A stretch of DNA of 5,325 nt. Source: Alphaproteobacteria bacterium. GTDB lineage: Bacteria > Pseudomonadota > Alphaproteobacteria > Rhodobacterales > Rhodobacteraceae. Made by a program: the position numbers and the translations under genes. Position 1 is the first letter of the stretch; each line of letters opens with the position of its first letter. The stretch spans positions 1-5,325 of the forward strand of contig JAUIBJ010000295.1 of assembly GCA_030428025.1 (NCBI GenBank), in the 5' to 3' direction. The notes below the pieces were generated by a model that saw only the letters and a list, made by a program, of their open reading frames with translations, was not told the origin of the DNA and made no database searches. This document shows, piece by piece, positions 1 through 5,325 of this stretch.

Positions 1-745
1 CAGCGCGGCCGAGGCCGCGCGCGGTGCCAAAGTGGTCATCACCATGCTGCCAAATGGCCAGATCCTGCGCGCCGTGGCCGCCGAGATCCACCCGGCGATG
101 GACAAGGGCGCCGTGCATCTCGACTGTTCGACCGTCGATGTGGCGAGCGCCCGCGCCGTGGCCGAGGCGGCCCAAGCCGCCGGGCTTTCGGCGCTCGACG
201 CGCCGGTCTCGGGCGGGGTCGGCGGCGCCACGAACGGCACCCTCACCTTCATGGTGGGCGGCGACGAGGCGGGCTTCAACATCGCCAGATACCTTTTTGA
301 CATCATGGGCCAAAAGGCGGTTCACTGTGGCCCCTCCGGCAACGGACAGGCGGCCAAGATCTGCAACAACATGATCCTCGGCGCCACCATGATCGTCACC
401 TGCGAGGCCTTTGCACTGGCCGACAAGCTGGGGCTCGACCGGCAGGCGATGTTCGACGTGGTGTCCACCTCTTCCGGATACAGCTGGTCGATGAACGCCT
501 ATTGCCCCGCCCCGGGAATCGGCCCGCAATCGCCTGCCGACAACGGCTACAAGCCGGGCTTTGCCGCCGATCTGATGCTGAAGGATCTGCGGCTTGCCAT
601 GCAGGCGGCCGAAACCGCCGATGCCGACACGCCCATCGGCGAGGCGGCGATGAAGCTTTACGAACAGTTCGTCGAGCGCGAGGACGGCGCCGGCAAGGAT
701 TTCTCGGCCATGCTGCCCCGGTTCGAGAAGCGCGGCCGCGGATGA
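1..745 (+). CDS. mmsB: 3-hydroxyisobutyrate dehydrogenase, 5'-truncated by window edge
   Basis: This cytoplasmic enzyme oxidises 3-hydroxyisobutyrate to methylmalonate semialdehyde with NAD+ in valine breakdown. The window holds 247 codons in frame from base 2. The family is usually about 290-300 residues, so roughly the first 45 are missing, including the GxGxxG dinucleotide loop. Visible hallmarks are VITMLPNG at the end of the Rossmann core, the substrate loop DAPVSGGVGGA (about 197-229), and GPSGNGQAAKICNNM, whose Lys (codon 356-358) matches the catalytic Lys of the beta-hydroxyacid dehydrogenase family. The C-terminal stretch CPAPGIGPQSPADNGYKPGF, followed by LMLKDLRLA, is typical of 3-hydroxyisobutyrate dehydrogenases and argues against tartronate semialdehyde reductase. 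The stop overlaps the next gene's ATG (ATGA), suggesting coupled translation. Other valine-pathway genes (mmsA, acyl-CoA dehydrogenase) would be expected upstream but are outside the window. Confidence 0.93.
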   Translation, partial: SAAEAARGAKVVITMLPNGQILRAVAAEIHPAMDKGAVHLDCSTVDVASARAVAEAAQAAGLSALDAPVSGGVGGATNGTLTFMVGGDEAGFNIARYLFDIMGQKAVHCGPSGNGQAAKICNNMILGATMIVTCEAFALADKLGLDRQAMFDVVSTSSGYSWSMNAYCPAPGIGPQSPADNGYKPGFAADLMLKDLRLAMQAAETADADTPIGEAAMKLYEQFVEREDGAGKDFSAMLPRFEKRGRG

Positions 746-1395
746 CGGGCTGGCTTGCCCGGGCCACCGGCCTGCCCCCGCTCGAGCCGGCCGCCGCCGC
801 CACGCTCGGCCGGCTCGCGGTTTCGGAGGTTCCCGCCGGCACCGTGCTCTTTCACCCCGGCGACACGGTCAAGGGCTTTGTCATCGTGCTGTCGGGGCGG
901 GTCGAGGTTTTCCTTACCGGCCCCACCGGGCGCGAGATCCTGCTCTACGCGGTGGAGCCCGGGCAGAGTTGCATCCAGTCCACCCTGGGCCTTCTGGGAG
1001 GCGAGGACTATTCCGGAGAGGCCGTGGTGCGCAGCGACGCCAGCGTCGTCCTGGTTCCGCGCGACATCTTTCTGGCGCTCATGGAAAACTCCTCGGCCTT
1101 TCGCCGGTTCGTCTTCACCGCTTTCGCCACGCGCATGCAGTCGATGATGCACCTGCTGGAACGGGTCGCCTTCCAACGGGTGGAGGCGCGGCTGGCGCAA
1201 TGCCTCGTGGAGCGGGCCGAGAACGGGACGCTGAACGCAACCCATGCCGAAATTGCCACGATGATCGGAACCGCCCGCGAAGTGGTCTCGCGCCGGCTTG
1301 ACGCACTGGAACGGCGGGGCCTGATCCGGCTCGACCGCGGCGCGGTGCATGTGACCGACGCCGGAACGCTGGCCAATCTCGCCGCCGATATCTGA
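742..1395 (+). CDS. Crp/Fnr-family transcriptional regulator
   Basis: A 217-residue DNA-binding regulator of usual family length. Residues about 10-125 form the cyclic-nucleotide-binding-type beta-roll (VPAGTVLFHPGDTVKGFVIVLSGRVEV, then PTGREILLYAVEPGQS). A long dimerisation helix follows (about 120-150), then a winged helix-turn-helix at about 166-205. The recognition helix reads R179-E180-x-x-S183-R184. E-xx-SR is FNR-like, while the Arg before Glu is the CRP-like residue. There is no N-terminal four-Cys cluster, so it is not an iron-sulphur FNR. The only cysteines are C77 in the beta-roll and C154. The cAMP-pocket motif is not clearly preserved, so the ligand is unknown. The ATG at 742 is chosen because it overlaps the mmsB stop and gives the normal N-terminus; an in-frame extension upstream would read through mmsB in another frame. 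No strong Shine-Dalgarno precedes it, consistent with coupling to mmsB. The likely target is the downstream dyad and DUF2892 gene (inference). Confidence 0.92.
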   Translation: MTGWLARATGLPPLEPAAAATLGRLAVSEVPAGTVLFHPGDTVKGFVIVLSGRVEVFLTGPTGREILLYAVEPGQSCIQSTLGLLGGEDYSGEAVVRSDASVVLVPRDIFLALMENSSAFRRFVFTAFATRMQSMMHLLERVAFQRVEARLAQCLVERAENGTLNATHAEIATMIGTAREVVSRRLDALERRGLIRLDRGAVHVTDAGTLANLAADI

Positions 1396-1403
1396 CAGCG
1401 ATA

Positions 1404-1418
1404 TGTGACCAAGTCACA
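1404..1418. promoter_or_regulatory. Perfect 15-bp Crp/Fnr-type operator dyad
   Basis: TGTGAC-CAA-GTCACA is a perfect 6-bp inverted repeat around a 3-bp centre. It starts 9 bases after the regulator stop and ends 73 bases before the ATG of the DUF2892 gene. The arms match the CRP half-site TGTGA/TCACA, but with 5 rather than 6 bases between them. GTGACC (1405-1410) could also act as a -35 with a poor -10 TATGCG (1427-1432, 16-bp spacer), in which case binding would repress. Alternatively, a start near 1452 would place the dyad at about -41, a class II activator position. The sequence alone does not decide between these. Assignment to the adjacent regulator is inferred from proximity and half-site type. 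Confidence 0.65.
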
Positions 1419-1491
1419 GACAGATCTATGCGCCACGCGCTACTCCTTGCCCGGTCAACGCCCGAAAGGGCCTCAGAGTCGGGAGAAACCC

Positions 1492-1698
1492 ATGTTCAAG
1501 AAAAACGTCGGAACCACAGACCGCATGCTTCGCATCGTGCTGGGCATCGCCCTGCTGATCGGCTTCGTCCTCTACCGCGAGGCGTCCTATGGCTGGTTGC
1601 TTCTCATCGGCATTGTACCTCTGGCGACGGGGCTGTTGTCGAGTTGCCCGCTTTATTCGATTCTCGGCCTCTCCACCTGCCCGCTCGCCAAGCGCTGA
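1492..1698 (+). CDS. DUF2892 / YgaP-type two-helix inner membrane protein
   Basis: A 68-residue inner membrane protein. It opens with MFKKNVGTTDRMLRIVLG, the usual start of the DUF2892 (YgaP transmembrane domain) family. Two hydrophobic helices follow (about 12-28 and 33-50), then SSCPLYSILGLSTCPLAKR with the family's two C-P motifs, C52 and C63. In Escherichia coli YgaP this segment anchors a rhodanese domain; here it stands alone, with no rhodanese attached or adjacent. The ATG at 1492 is preferred over the in-frame start 29 codons upstream because GGGAGA (1481-1486) sits at good spacing and the protein then begins at the conserved MFKKNVG. The upstream extension is polar and unlike the family. 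It lies 96 bases after the Crp/Fnr gene, with the dyad between them, and is probably controlled by that regulator. Its biochemical role is unknown; a sulphur or redox link is suggested only by the YgaP relationship and the paired cysteines. Confidence 0.9.
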   Translation: MFKKNVGTTDRMLRIVLGIALLIGFVLYREASYGWLLLIGIVPLATGLLSSCPLYSILGLSTCPLAKR

Positions 1699-1699
1699 G

Positions 1700-1738
1700 G
1701 CGCCCGGGCACCCTATTCCGCCGCGACCCGCCGGGCGC
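1700..1738. repeat. 8-bp inverted repeat at convergent gene ends
   Basis: GCGCCCGG (1700-1707) and CCGGGCGC (1731-1738) are perfectly complementary around a 23-base loop, extendable by one G-U pair. The repeat spans the tail-to-tail junction of the DUF2892 gene and uvrA, and covers the uvrA stop codon. A bidirectional transcription stop would be sensible here, but there is no T-tract on either strand and the loop is long. It is therefore recorded as a repeat that might act as a weak terminator. In DNA this G+C rich it could also be chance. Confidence 0.3.
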
Positions 1739-4592
1739 TGAGCATGTCCTTCAGATAGCGCCCGGTATGGCTGCGGTCCACGCCGGCCACGTCCTCGGGC
1801 GTGCCGGTGGCGACGATCTCGCCGCCGCCATCGCCGCCCTCGGGGCCGATATCGATCAGCCAATCGGCGGTCTTGATGACGTCGAGATTGTGTTCGATCA
1901 CCACCACCGTGTTGCCGCTTTCCACAAGTTCGTGAAGCACTTCCAGAAGTTTCTTCACGTCCTCGAAATGCAACCCCGTGGTGGGCTCGTCGAGAATGTA
2001 GAGCGTGCGCCCGGTCGAGCGTTTCGACAGCTCCTTGCTGAGCTTCACCCGCTGCGCCTCGCCGCCCGACAGCGTGGTCGCCTGCTGGCCGACCTTGATA
2101 TAGCCAAGCCCCACCCGCGCCAGCGCATCCATCTTTTCGCGGATCGAAGGCACGGCCTTGAAGAACTCCTGCGCATCCTCGACGGTCATGTCAAGAACGT
2201 CGGCTATGCTCTTGCCTTTCCACGTGATTTCCAGCGTTTCACGGTTGTAGCGCTTGCCGCCGCAGGTCTCGCAGGTGACATAGACATCGGGCAGGAAATG
2301 CATCTCGATCTTGATCAGCCCGTCGCCCTGGCAGGCCTCGCAGCGCCCGCCCTTCACGTTGAAGGAAAACCGCCCCGGCTTGTAGCCGCGCGCCTTGGCC
2401 TCAGGCAGCCCGGCGAACCAGTCGCGGATGGGCGTGAAGGCGCCGGTATAGGTGGCGGGGTTCGAGCGCGGCGTGCGCCCGATGGGCCGCTGGTCGATAT
2501 CGATCACCTTGTCGAGATGCTCCAGCCCCTTGATCGTCTCGCAGGGCGCCGGCGTCTGACGCGCGCCATTGAGACGCATCGACGCCGTCTTGAACAGCGT
2601 CTCGATGGTGAGCGTCGACTTGCCGCCGCCCGACACGCCGGTGACACAGACGAACCGCCCCAGCGGAAACTCCGCATCGACCGATTTAAGATTGTTCCCT
2701 TCCGCCTTGACAACCTTGACGGTTTTCCCGTTGCCCGGTCGCCGCTCGGCGGGAATGGCGATCTCGCGCTGGCCCGACAGATACTGCCCCGTGACCGAGG
2801 CCGGATCGGCCGCGATCTGCTCGGGCGTGCCGTGGCTGACCACCTGCCCGCCATGCACCCCCGCGCCCGGGCCGATGTCGAACACATAGTCGGCGGTGCG
2901 GATCGCCTCCTCGTCATGCTCCACCACGATCACCGTGTTGCCCTGGTCGCGCAGGTTCTGCAGCGTGCCGAGCAACCTGCCATTGTCGCGCTGGTGCAGC
3001 CCGATCGACGGCTCGTCGAGGACATAGAGCACTCCCGTCAGCCCCGAACCGATCTGGCTGGCCAGCCGGATCCGCTGGCTTTCCCCGCCAGAGAGCGTGC
3101 CGGCACTGCGACTCAGGGTCAGGTATTCGAGCCCCACATTGTTCAGAAACCCCAGCCGCTCGCGGATTTCCTTTAGGATCGCGCGGGCGATCTCGTTCTT
3201 CTGGGCGGTGAGGCTGTCGGGCACCGTCTCGCACCACTGGAAGGCCTCGCGGATCGACATCTGCACCACCTGGCCGATATGCAGAAGGCCGCTCTCGCTC
3301 CCCGTTCGGCCGATCTTCACCGCCAGCGCCTCGTCGCGCAGCCGATAGCCGCCGCAGGATCCGCAGGGCCTGTTGTTCTGATAGCGCTCGAATTCCTCGC
3401 GAATCCAGTTCGAGTCGGTCTCGCGGTACCGGCGCTCCATGTTGGGAATGACGCCCTCGAAGACGCGGGTCACCTGATAGACCCGCCCGCCCTCGTCATA
3501 GCGGAACGGAATCTCCTCCTCACCCGAGCCGTAGAGGAAGACCTGCTGCACATGTTTCGGCAGATCCTTCCAGCGGGCATTCCTGTCGAATTCGTAATGC
3601 TTGGCGATGGCCTCGATGGTCTGCAGGAAATACGGCGACTTGCCCTTGCGCCAGGGAGCCAGCGCCCCGTCGGCGATACGAAGTTGTTCGTCGGGCACCA
3701 CCAGCCGTTCGTCGAAGAACAGTTCGGCCCCCAGCCCGCCGCAATCCGGGCAGGCACCAAAGGGCGCGTTGAAGGAAAAGAGCCGTGGCTCGATCTCGGG
3801 GATGGTGAAGCCGCTGACGGGGCAGGCGAAGTTTTCCGAGAAGGTGAAGCGCTCGGGCTCGCCCTCGCGCGGGGCGGTTTCCAGCACGGCGATGCCCGAG
3901 GCCAGATCGAGCGCGGTGCGGAAACTGTCTGCAAGGCGCGTCTCCAGCCCTTCCTTCACCACGATCCGGTCGACCACCACGTCGATGTCATGGCGGAACT
4001 TCTTGTCGAGCTTGGGCGGATCGTCGAGGTCGTGAAAGGCGCCGTCCACCTTGACCCGCTGGAACCCCTGCTTGCGCAACTCCAGAAATTCCTTGCGGTA
4101 CTCGCCCTTCCGGTCGCGCACGATCGGGGCCAGAAGATAGGCGCGCGTGCCCTCTTCCATCGCCATCACCCGGTCGACCATGTCCTGCACCTGCTGCGCC
4201 TCGATAGGCAGGCCGGTGGCGGGCGAATAGGGCGTGCCGACCCGGGCGAAGAGCAGGCGCAGATAATCGTAGATCTCGGTGACCGTGCCGACGGTGGAGC
4301 GGGGATTTTTCGATGTCGTCTTCTGCTCGATGGAAATCGCCGGGGACAGGCCGCTGATATGGTCCACATCCGGCTTTTCCATCATGTCGAGGAACTGCCG
4401 CGCATAGGCCGACAGGCTTTCGACATAGCGCCGCTGCCCCTCGGCATAGATCGTGTCGAAGGCGAGCGAGGACTTGCCGGAGCCGGAAAGGCCAGTAATC
4501 ACCACCAACTCGTTGCGGGGGATGTCCACGTCGATATTCTTGAGATTGTGCTCGCGCGCGCCGCGCACCTCGATATGCTTGAGCTCGGCCAT
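1713..4592 (-). CDS. uvrA: UvrABC excinuclease subunit A
   Basis: Complete 959-residue UvrA, the ATPase that finds bulky DNA lesions and loads UvrB in nucleotide excision repair in the cytoplasm; E. coli UvrA is 940 residues. The first ATPase core has Walker A GLSGSGKS (34-41), signature LSGGE (500-504) and Walker B LDEPS (525-529), with H559 downstream. The second has Walker A GVSGGGKS (652-659), signature LSGGE (841-845) and Walker B LDEP (867-870), with H901. The second zinc module is intact (C751, C754, C774, C777), and CGSC lies at 410-413. In the first module the ligands read C257, S260, C281, C284, so one Cys is Ser. The start is MAELKHIEVRGAREHNLKNI, the canonical N-terminus, preceded by a GGGGG Shine-Dalgarno (4598-4602). 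The gene is monocistronic in the window, convergent with the DUF2892 gene and divergent from the exported-protein gene. The upstream SOS box implies LexA control. Confidence 0.98.
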   Translation of the reverse strand: MAELKHIEVRGAREHNLKNIDVDIPRNELVVITGLSGSGKSSLAFDTIYAEGQRRYVESLSAYARQFLDMMEKPDVDHISGLSPAISIEQKTTSKNPRSTVGTVTEIYDYLRLLFARVGTPYSPATGLPIEAQQVQDMVDRVMAMEEGTRAYLLAPIVRDRKGEYRKEFLELRKQGFQRVKVDGAFHDLDDPPKLDKKFRHDIDVVVDRIVVKEGLETRLADSFRTALDLASGIAVLETAPREGEPERFTFSENFACPVSGFTIPEIEPRLFSFNAPFGACPDCGGLGAELFFDERLVVPDEQLRIADGALAPWRKGKSPYFLQTIEAIAKHYEFDRNARWKDLPKHVQQVFLYGSGEEEIPFRYDEGGRVYQVTRVFEGVIPNMERRYRETDSNWIREEFERYQNNRPCGSCGGYRLRDEALAVKIGRTGSESGLLHIGQVVQMSIREAFQWCETVPDSLTAQKNEIARAILKEIRERLGFLNNVGLEYLTLSRSAGTLSGGESQRIRLASQIGSGLTGVLYVLDEPSIGLHQRDNGRLLGTLQNLRDQGNTVIVVEHDEEAIRTADYVFDIGPGAGVHGGQVVSHGTPEQIAADPASVTGQYLSGQREIAIPAERRPGNGKTVKVVKAEGNNLKSVDAEFPLGRFVCVTGVSGGGKSTLTIETLFKTASMRLNGARQTPAPCETIKGLEHLDKVIDIDQRPIGRTPRSNPATYTGAFTPIRDWFAGLPEAKARGYKPGRFSFNVKGGRCEACQGDGLIKIEMHFLPDVYVTCETCGGKRYNRETLEITWKGKSIADVLDMTVEDAQEFFKAVPSIREKMDALARVGLGYIKVGQQATTLSGGEAQRVKLSKELSKRSTGRTLYILDEPTTGLHFEDVKKLLEVLHELVESGNTVVVIEHNLDVIKTADWLIDIGPEGGDGGGEIVATGTPEDVAGVDRSHTGRYLKDMLSARRVAAE

Positions 4593-4651
4593 CCGATCCC
4601 CCGTTCGTACCGGTTAAGAAATAGTTGAGCGCCGACGATCTTCCAAGTCCA

Positions 4652-4665
4652 AAATGTGAACATTT
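4652..4665. repeat. 14-bp dyad overlapping the SOS box
   Basis: AAATGT-GA-ACATTT is a perfect 6-bp inverted repeat with a 2-base centre. It shares 8 bases with the LexA direct repeat. It may be incidental, created by the A+T rich box flank, or a second operator competing with LexA. No known regulator is assigned. Confidence 0.4.
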
Positions 4666-4681
4666 CATGAACACCCGACAA
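4653..4681 (-). promoter_or_regulatory. Candidate uvrA promoter, weak match
   Basis: On the minus strand, TTGTCG (4681-4676) and CACATT (4658-4653) are separated by 17 bases, which places the SOS box almost exactly in the spacer, as expected for LexA repression. The -10 is a poor sigma-70 match (3 of 6). The alternative TTGGAA (4646-4641), 17 bases, TATTTC (4623-4618) lies between the box and uvrA and would put LexA just upstream of the -35. Neither is certain. Confidence 0.3.
4658..4672 (-). promoter_or_regulatory. LexA SOS box upstream of uvrA
   Basis: Read toward uvrA the sequence is GTTCATGAAATGTTC, an exact GTTC-N7-GTTC direct repeat ending 66 bases before the uvrA ATG. GTTC-N7-GTTC is the established LexA recognition sequence of alphaproteobacteria, first worked out on Rhodobacter sphaeroides recA and uvrA, and it differs from the palindromic CTG-N10-CAG of gammaproteobacteria. 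LexA bound here would repress uvrA until DNA damage triggers LexA self-cleavage. The box is 152 bases from the divergent gene at 4825, so control of that gene is unlikely but cannot be excluded. Confidence 0.9.
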
Positions 4682-4689
4682 GCCTTGTC
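4677..4689. repeat. 13-bp perfect dyad next to the SOS box
   Basis: GACAAG-C-CTTGTC is a perfect 6-bp inverted repeat with a single central base, four bases beyond the SOS box in the uvrA/exported-protein divergent region. It resembles a small operator in size and symmetry and overlaps a possible uvrA -35. No matching regulator is known to me, and it may be chance. Confidence 0.4.
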
Positions 4690-4768
4690 AGTAGCGCGAT
4701 TATTTACCCGACCTGCCGACGCAGGCTGCGGGGAAACGTGCCGGATCGCCCCCTCACGATCTCTTTGA

Positions 4769-4819
4769 TTGACCTTTCGCCCCCGCGCCCCAAGCTTTGA
4801 TCCAGTAGACGAACGGAGG
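4769..4819 (+). promoter_or_regulatory. Candidate promoter and Shine-Dalgarno for exported-protein gene
   Basis: TTGACC (4769-4774) matches five of six -35 bases. A 17-base spacer leads to AAGCTT (4792-4797), which is a poor -10, so the promoter call is weak. The GGAGG at 4815-4819 is a full Shine-Dalgarno core five bases before the ATG at 4825 and firmly supports that start. The rest of 4690-4768 holds no other recognisable element. Confidence 0.35.
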
Positions 4820-4824
4820 TTTTC

Positions 4825-5193
4825 ATGAATCCGACTCGCCGCGCATTCACCGCCGCCCTTTCCGCCCTGCTGCTTGCCGGACCGGCCGCCGCCCATCATG
4901 GCTGGCGCTGGACCGATGACGGCAGGTTCGAACTGACCGGCCTCATCACCGAGGCCCGGCTCGGCAACCCGCACGGGGTGCTGACCATCGACGCCGATGG
5001 CGAGATATGGAAGGCCGAGGTCGGCCAGCCCTGGCGCAACGAAAACGCCGGCCTGACGGACGAGATGATGGCTCCGGGCACCGAAATCAAGATCATCGGC
5101 AAACGGGCCGCGGATCCGGAGGAGAAACTGGTGAAGGCCGAGGCGGTCGAGATCGCAGGCCAGCTTTACGTGCTCTATCCTGACCGCATGTGA
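4825..5193 (+). CDS. Exported DUF6152-like small protein
   Basis: A 122-residue protein with an N-terminal signal. T4-R5-R6-A7-F8 resembles a twin-arginine motif, followed by a hydrophobic stretch ALSALLLAG and a cleavage site near PAAA-HHGW (20-27). It is predicted to be exported to the periplasm by Tat or Sec. The mature part of about 99 residues begins at or one residue before H24-H25. It continues with a beta-rich stretch containing LTGLITEARLGNPHGVL (38-53) and IWKAEVGQPW, ending VEIAGQLYVLYPDRM. The HHG start and NPH motif (H50) are what I recognise as DUF6152, a family without assigned function; the small beta-barrel (OB-like) look is my inference. The ATG is set by GGAGG five bases upstream and by the intact signal peptide. 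The stop shares one base with the next gene's ATG, so the two are probably translationally coupled. His residues at the mature end could bind a metal (hypothesis). Confidence 0.85.
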   Translation: MNPTRRAFTAALSALLLAGPAAAHHGWRWTDDGRFELTGLITEARLGNPHGVLTIDADGEIWKAEVGQPWRNENAGLTDEMMAPGTEIKIIGKRAADPEEKLVKAEAVEIAGQLYVLYPDRM

Positions 5194-5325
5194 TGGATTG
5201 GGCCGCCGCGCTCGAAGCGCAGCCGCTCGTGCAGGCGCTGCGGGCCTCGCGCTGGGTCTATCCGCTGGTCAATGCCGGCCATATCCTCGGGATCGCCCTG
5301 CTTGTCGGGGCGATCGTGCCGATGG
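5193..5325 (+). CDS. Putative multi-pass membrane protein (DUF6644/DUF2214-like), 3'-truncated by window edge
   Basis: The reading frame opens with ATG at 5193-5195, overlapping the preceding TGA by one base (TGATG), and stays open to the window end (44 codons). The protein starts MDWAAALEAQPLVQALRASRWVYPLVNAGH. It then enters a hydrophobic segment, ILGIALLVGAIVPM, that looks like a first transmembrane helix carrying a His (H30) at its start. The pattern of an amphipathic lead, S-RW-YP-VN--H--G-ALLVG, is what I associate with small multi-pass membrane proteins annotated DUF6644 or DUF2214 that often sit beside DUF6152 genes; this is from memory and unverified. There is no clear Shine-Dalgarno, consistent with re-initiation after the upstream gene. 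The rest of the protein is not visible, so helix count and function cannot be given. Confidence 0.7.
   Translation, partial: MDWAAALEAQPLVQALRASRWVYPLVNAGHILGIALLVGAIVPM

Noticed and set aside
502..741. 5' extension of the Crp/Fnr reading frame
   Set aside because: The extra 80 codons overlap the conserved mmsB C-terminus out of frame and read as Arg-rich nonsense; normal Crp/Fnr length is reached from 742.
1460..1471. Small hairpin GCCC-GAAA-GGGC in the DUF2892 leader
   Set aside because: The stem is only 4 bp, though with a GNRA-type loop. It is too short and unsupported to call a regulatory RNA.
1405..1491. 29-residue N-terminal extension of the DUF2892 protein
   Set aside because: It would start inside the operator dyad, lacks a ribosome binding site and adds a polar stretch unlike the family; the ATG at 1492 has GGGAGA at good spacing.
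1428..3176. Long + strand open frame (582 codons) opposite uvrA
   Set aside because: It is antisense to the conserved uvrA frame, its composition is that of a reverse-complement shadow in G+C rich DNA, and it has no recognisable domain and no ribosome binding site.
3279..4628. Second long + strand open frame (449 codons) opposite uvrA
   Set aside because: Same reason: a mirror frame of the UvrA N-terminal half, with low-complexity composition rich in Arg, Leu, Asp and His and no family resemblance.
3988..4974. Minus-strand open frame (328 codons) spanning the uvrA start and the divergent region
   Set aside because: It runs out of frame through the uvrA N-terminus and opposite the exported-protein gene, with no recognisable domain.

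Overview
The window is about 65% G+C and reads as chromosomal DNA of an alphaproteobacterium, most likely a Rhodobacterales/Rhodobacteraceae member. Three things support this: codon use rich in GCC, GGC and CTG; protein wording typical of that group; and a direct-repeat SOS box GTTC-N7-GTTC, the alphaproteobacterial type of LexA site, upstream of uvrA. The species cannot be named from the sequence.

Left part (1-1698, + strand). The 3' five-sixths of a 3-hydroxyisobutyrate dehydrogenase gene (mmsB, valine catabolism) overlaps by 4 nt (ATGA) a gene for a Crp/Fnr-family regulator. Nine bases after the regulator's stop lies a perfect 15-bp dyad, TGTGACCAAGTCACA. It is followed by a small two-helix membrane protein of the DUF2892/YgaP-transmembrane type. 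The regulator, the Crp-like dyad and the small membrane protein look like a compact regulator-target pair.

Middle (1713-4592, - strand). A complete uvrA encodes the DNA-damage recognition ATPase of nucleotide excision repair. It converges on the DUF2892 gene with a 14-nt gap. It has two full ABC ATPase cores, but the first zinc module has Ser in place of its second Cys.

Divergent intergenic region (4593-4824). This carries the LexA box and two further short perfect dyads on the uvrA side, and a strong Shine-Dalgarno on the other side.

Right part (4825-5325, + strand). A small exported protein (DUF6152-like, Tat/Sec-type signal peptide, mature end starting at or near His-His) overlaps by 1 nt the start of a membrane protein that runs off the window. 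The two are probably co-expressed. Their function is not known, and a periplasmic/membrane metal or redox role is only a hypothesis.

No tRNA, rRNA, CRISPR array, insertion sequence or other mobile element is visible. Most of the window is ordinary core chromosome. The less-described parts are the Crp/Fnr-dyad-DUF2892 unit and the DUF6152-membrane protein pair.
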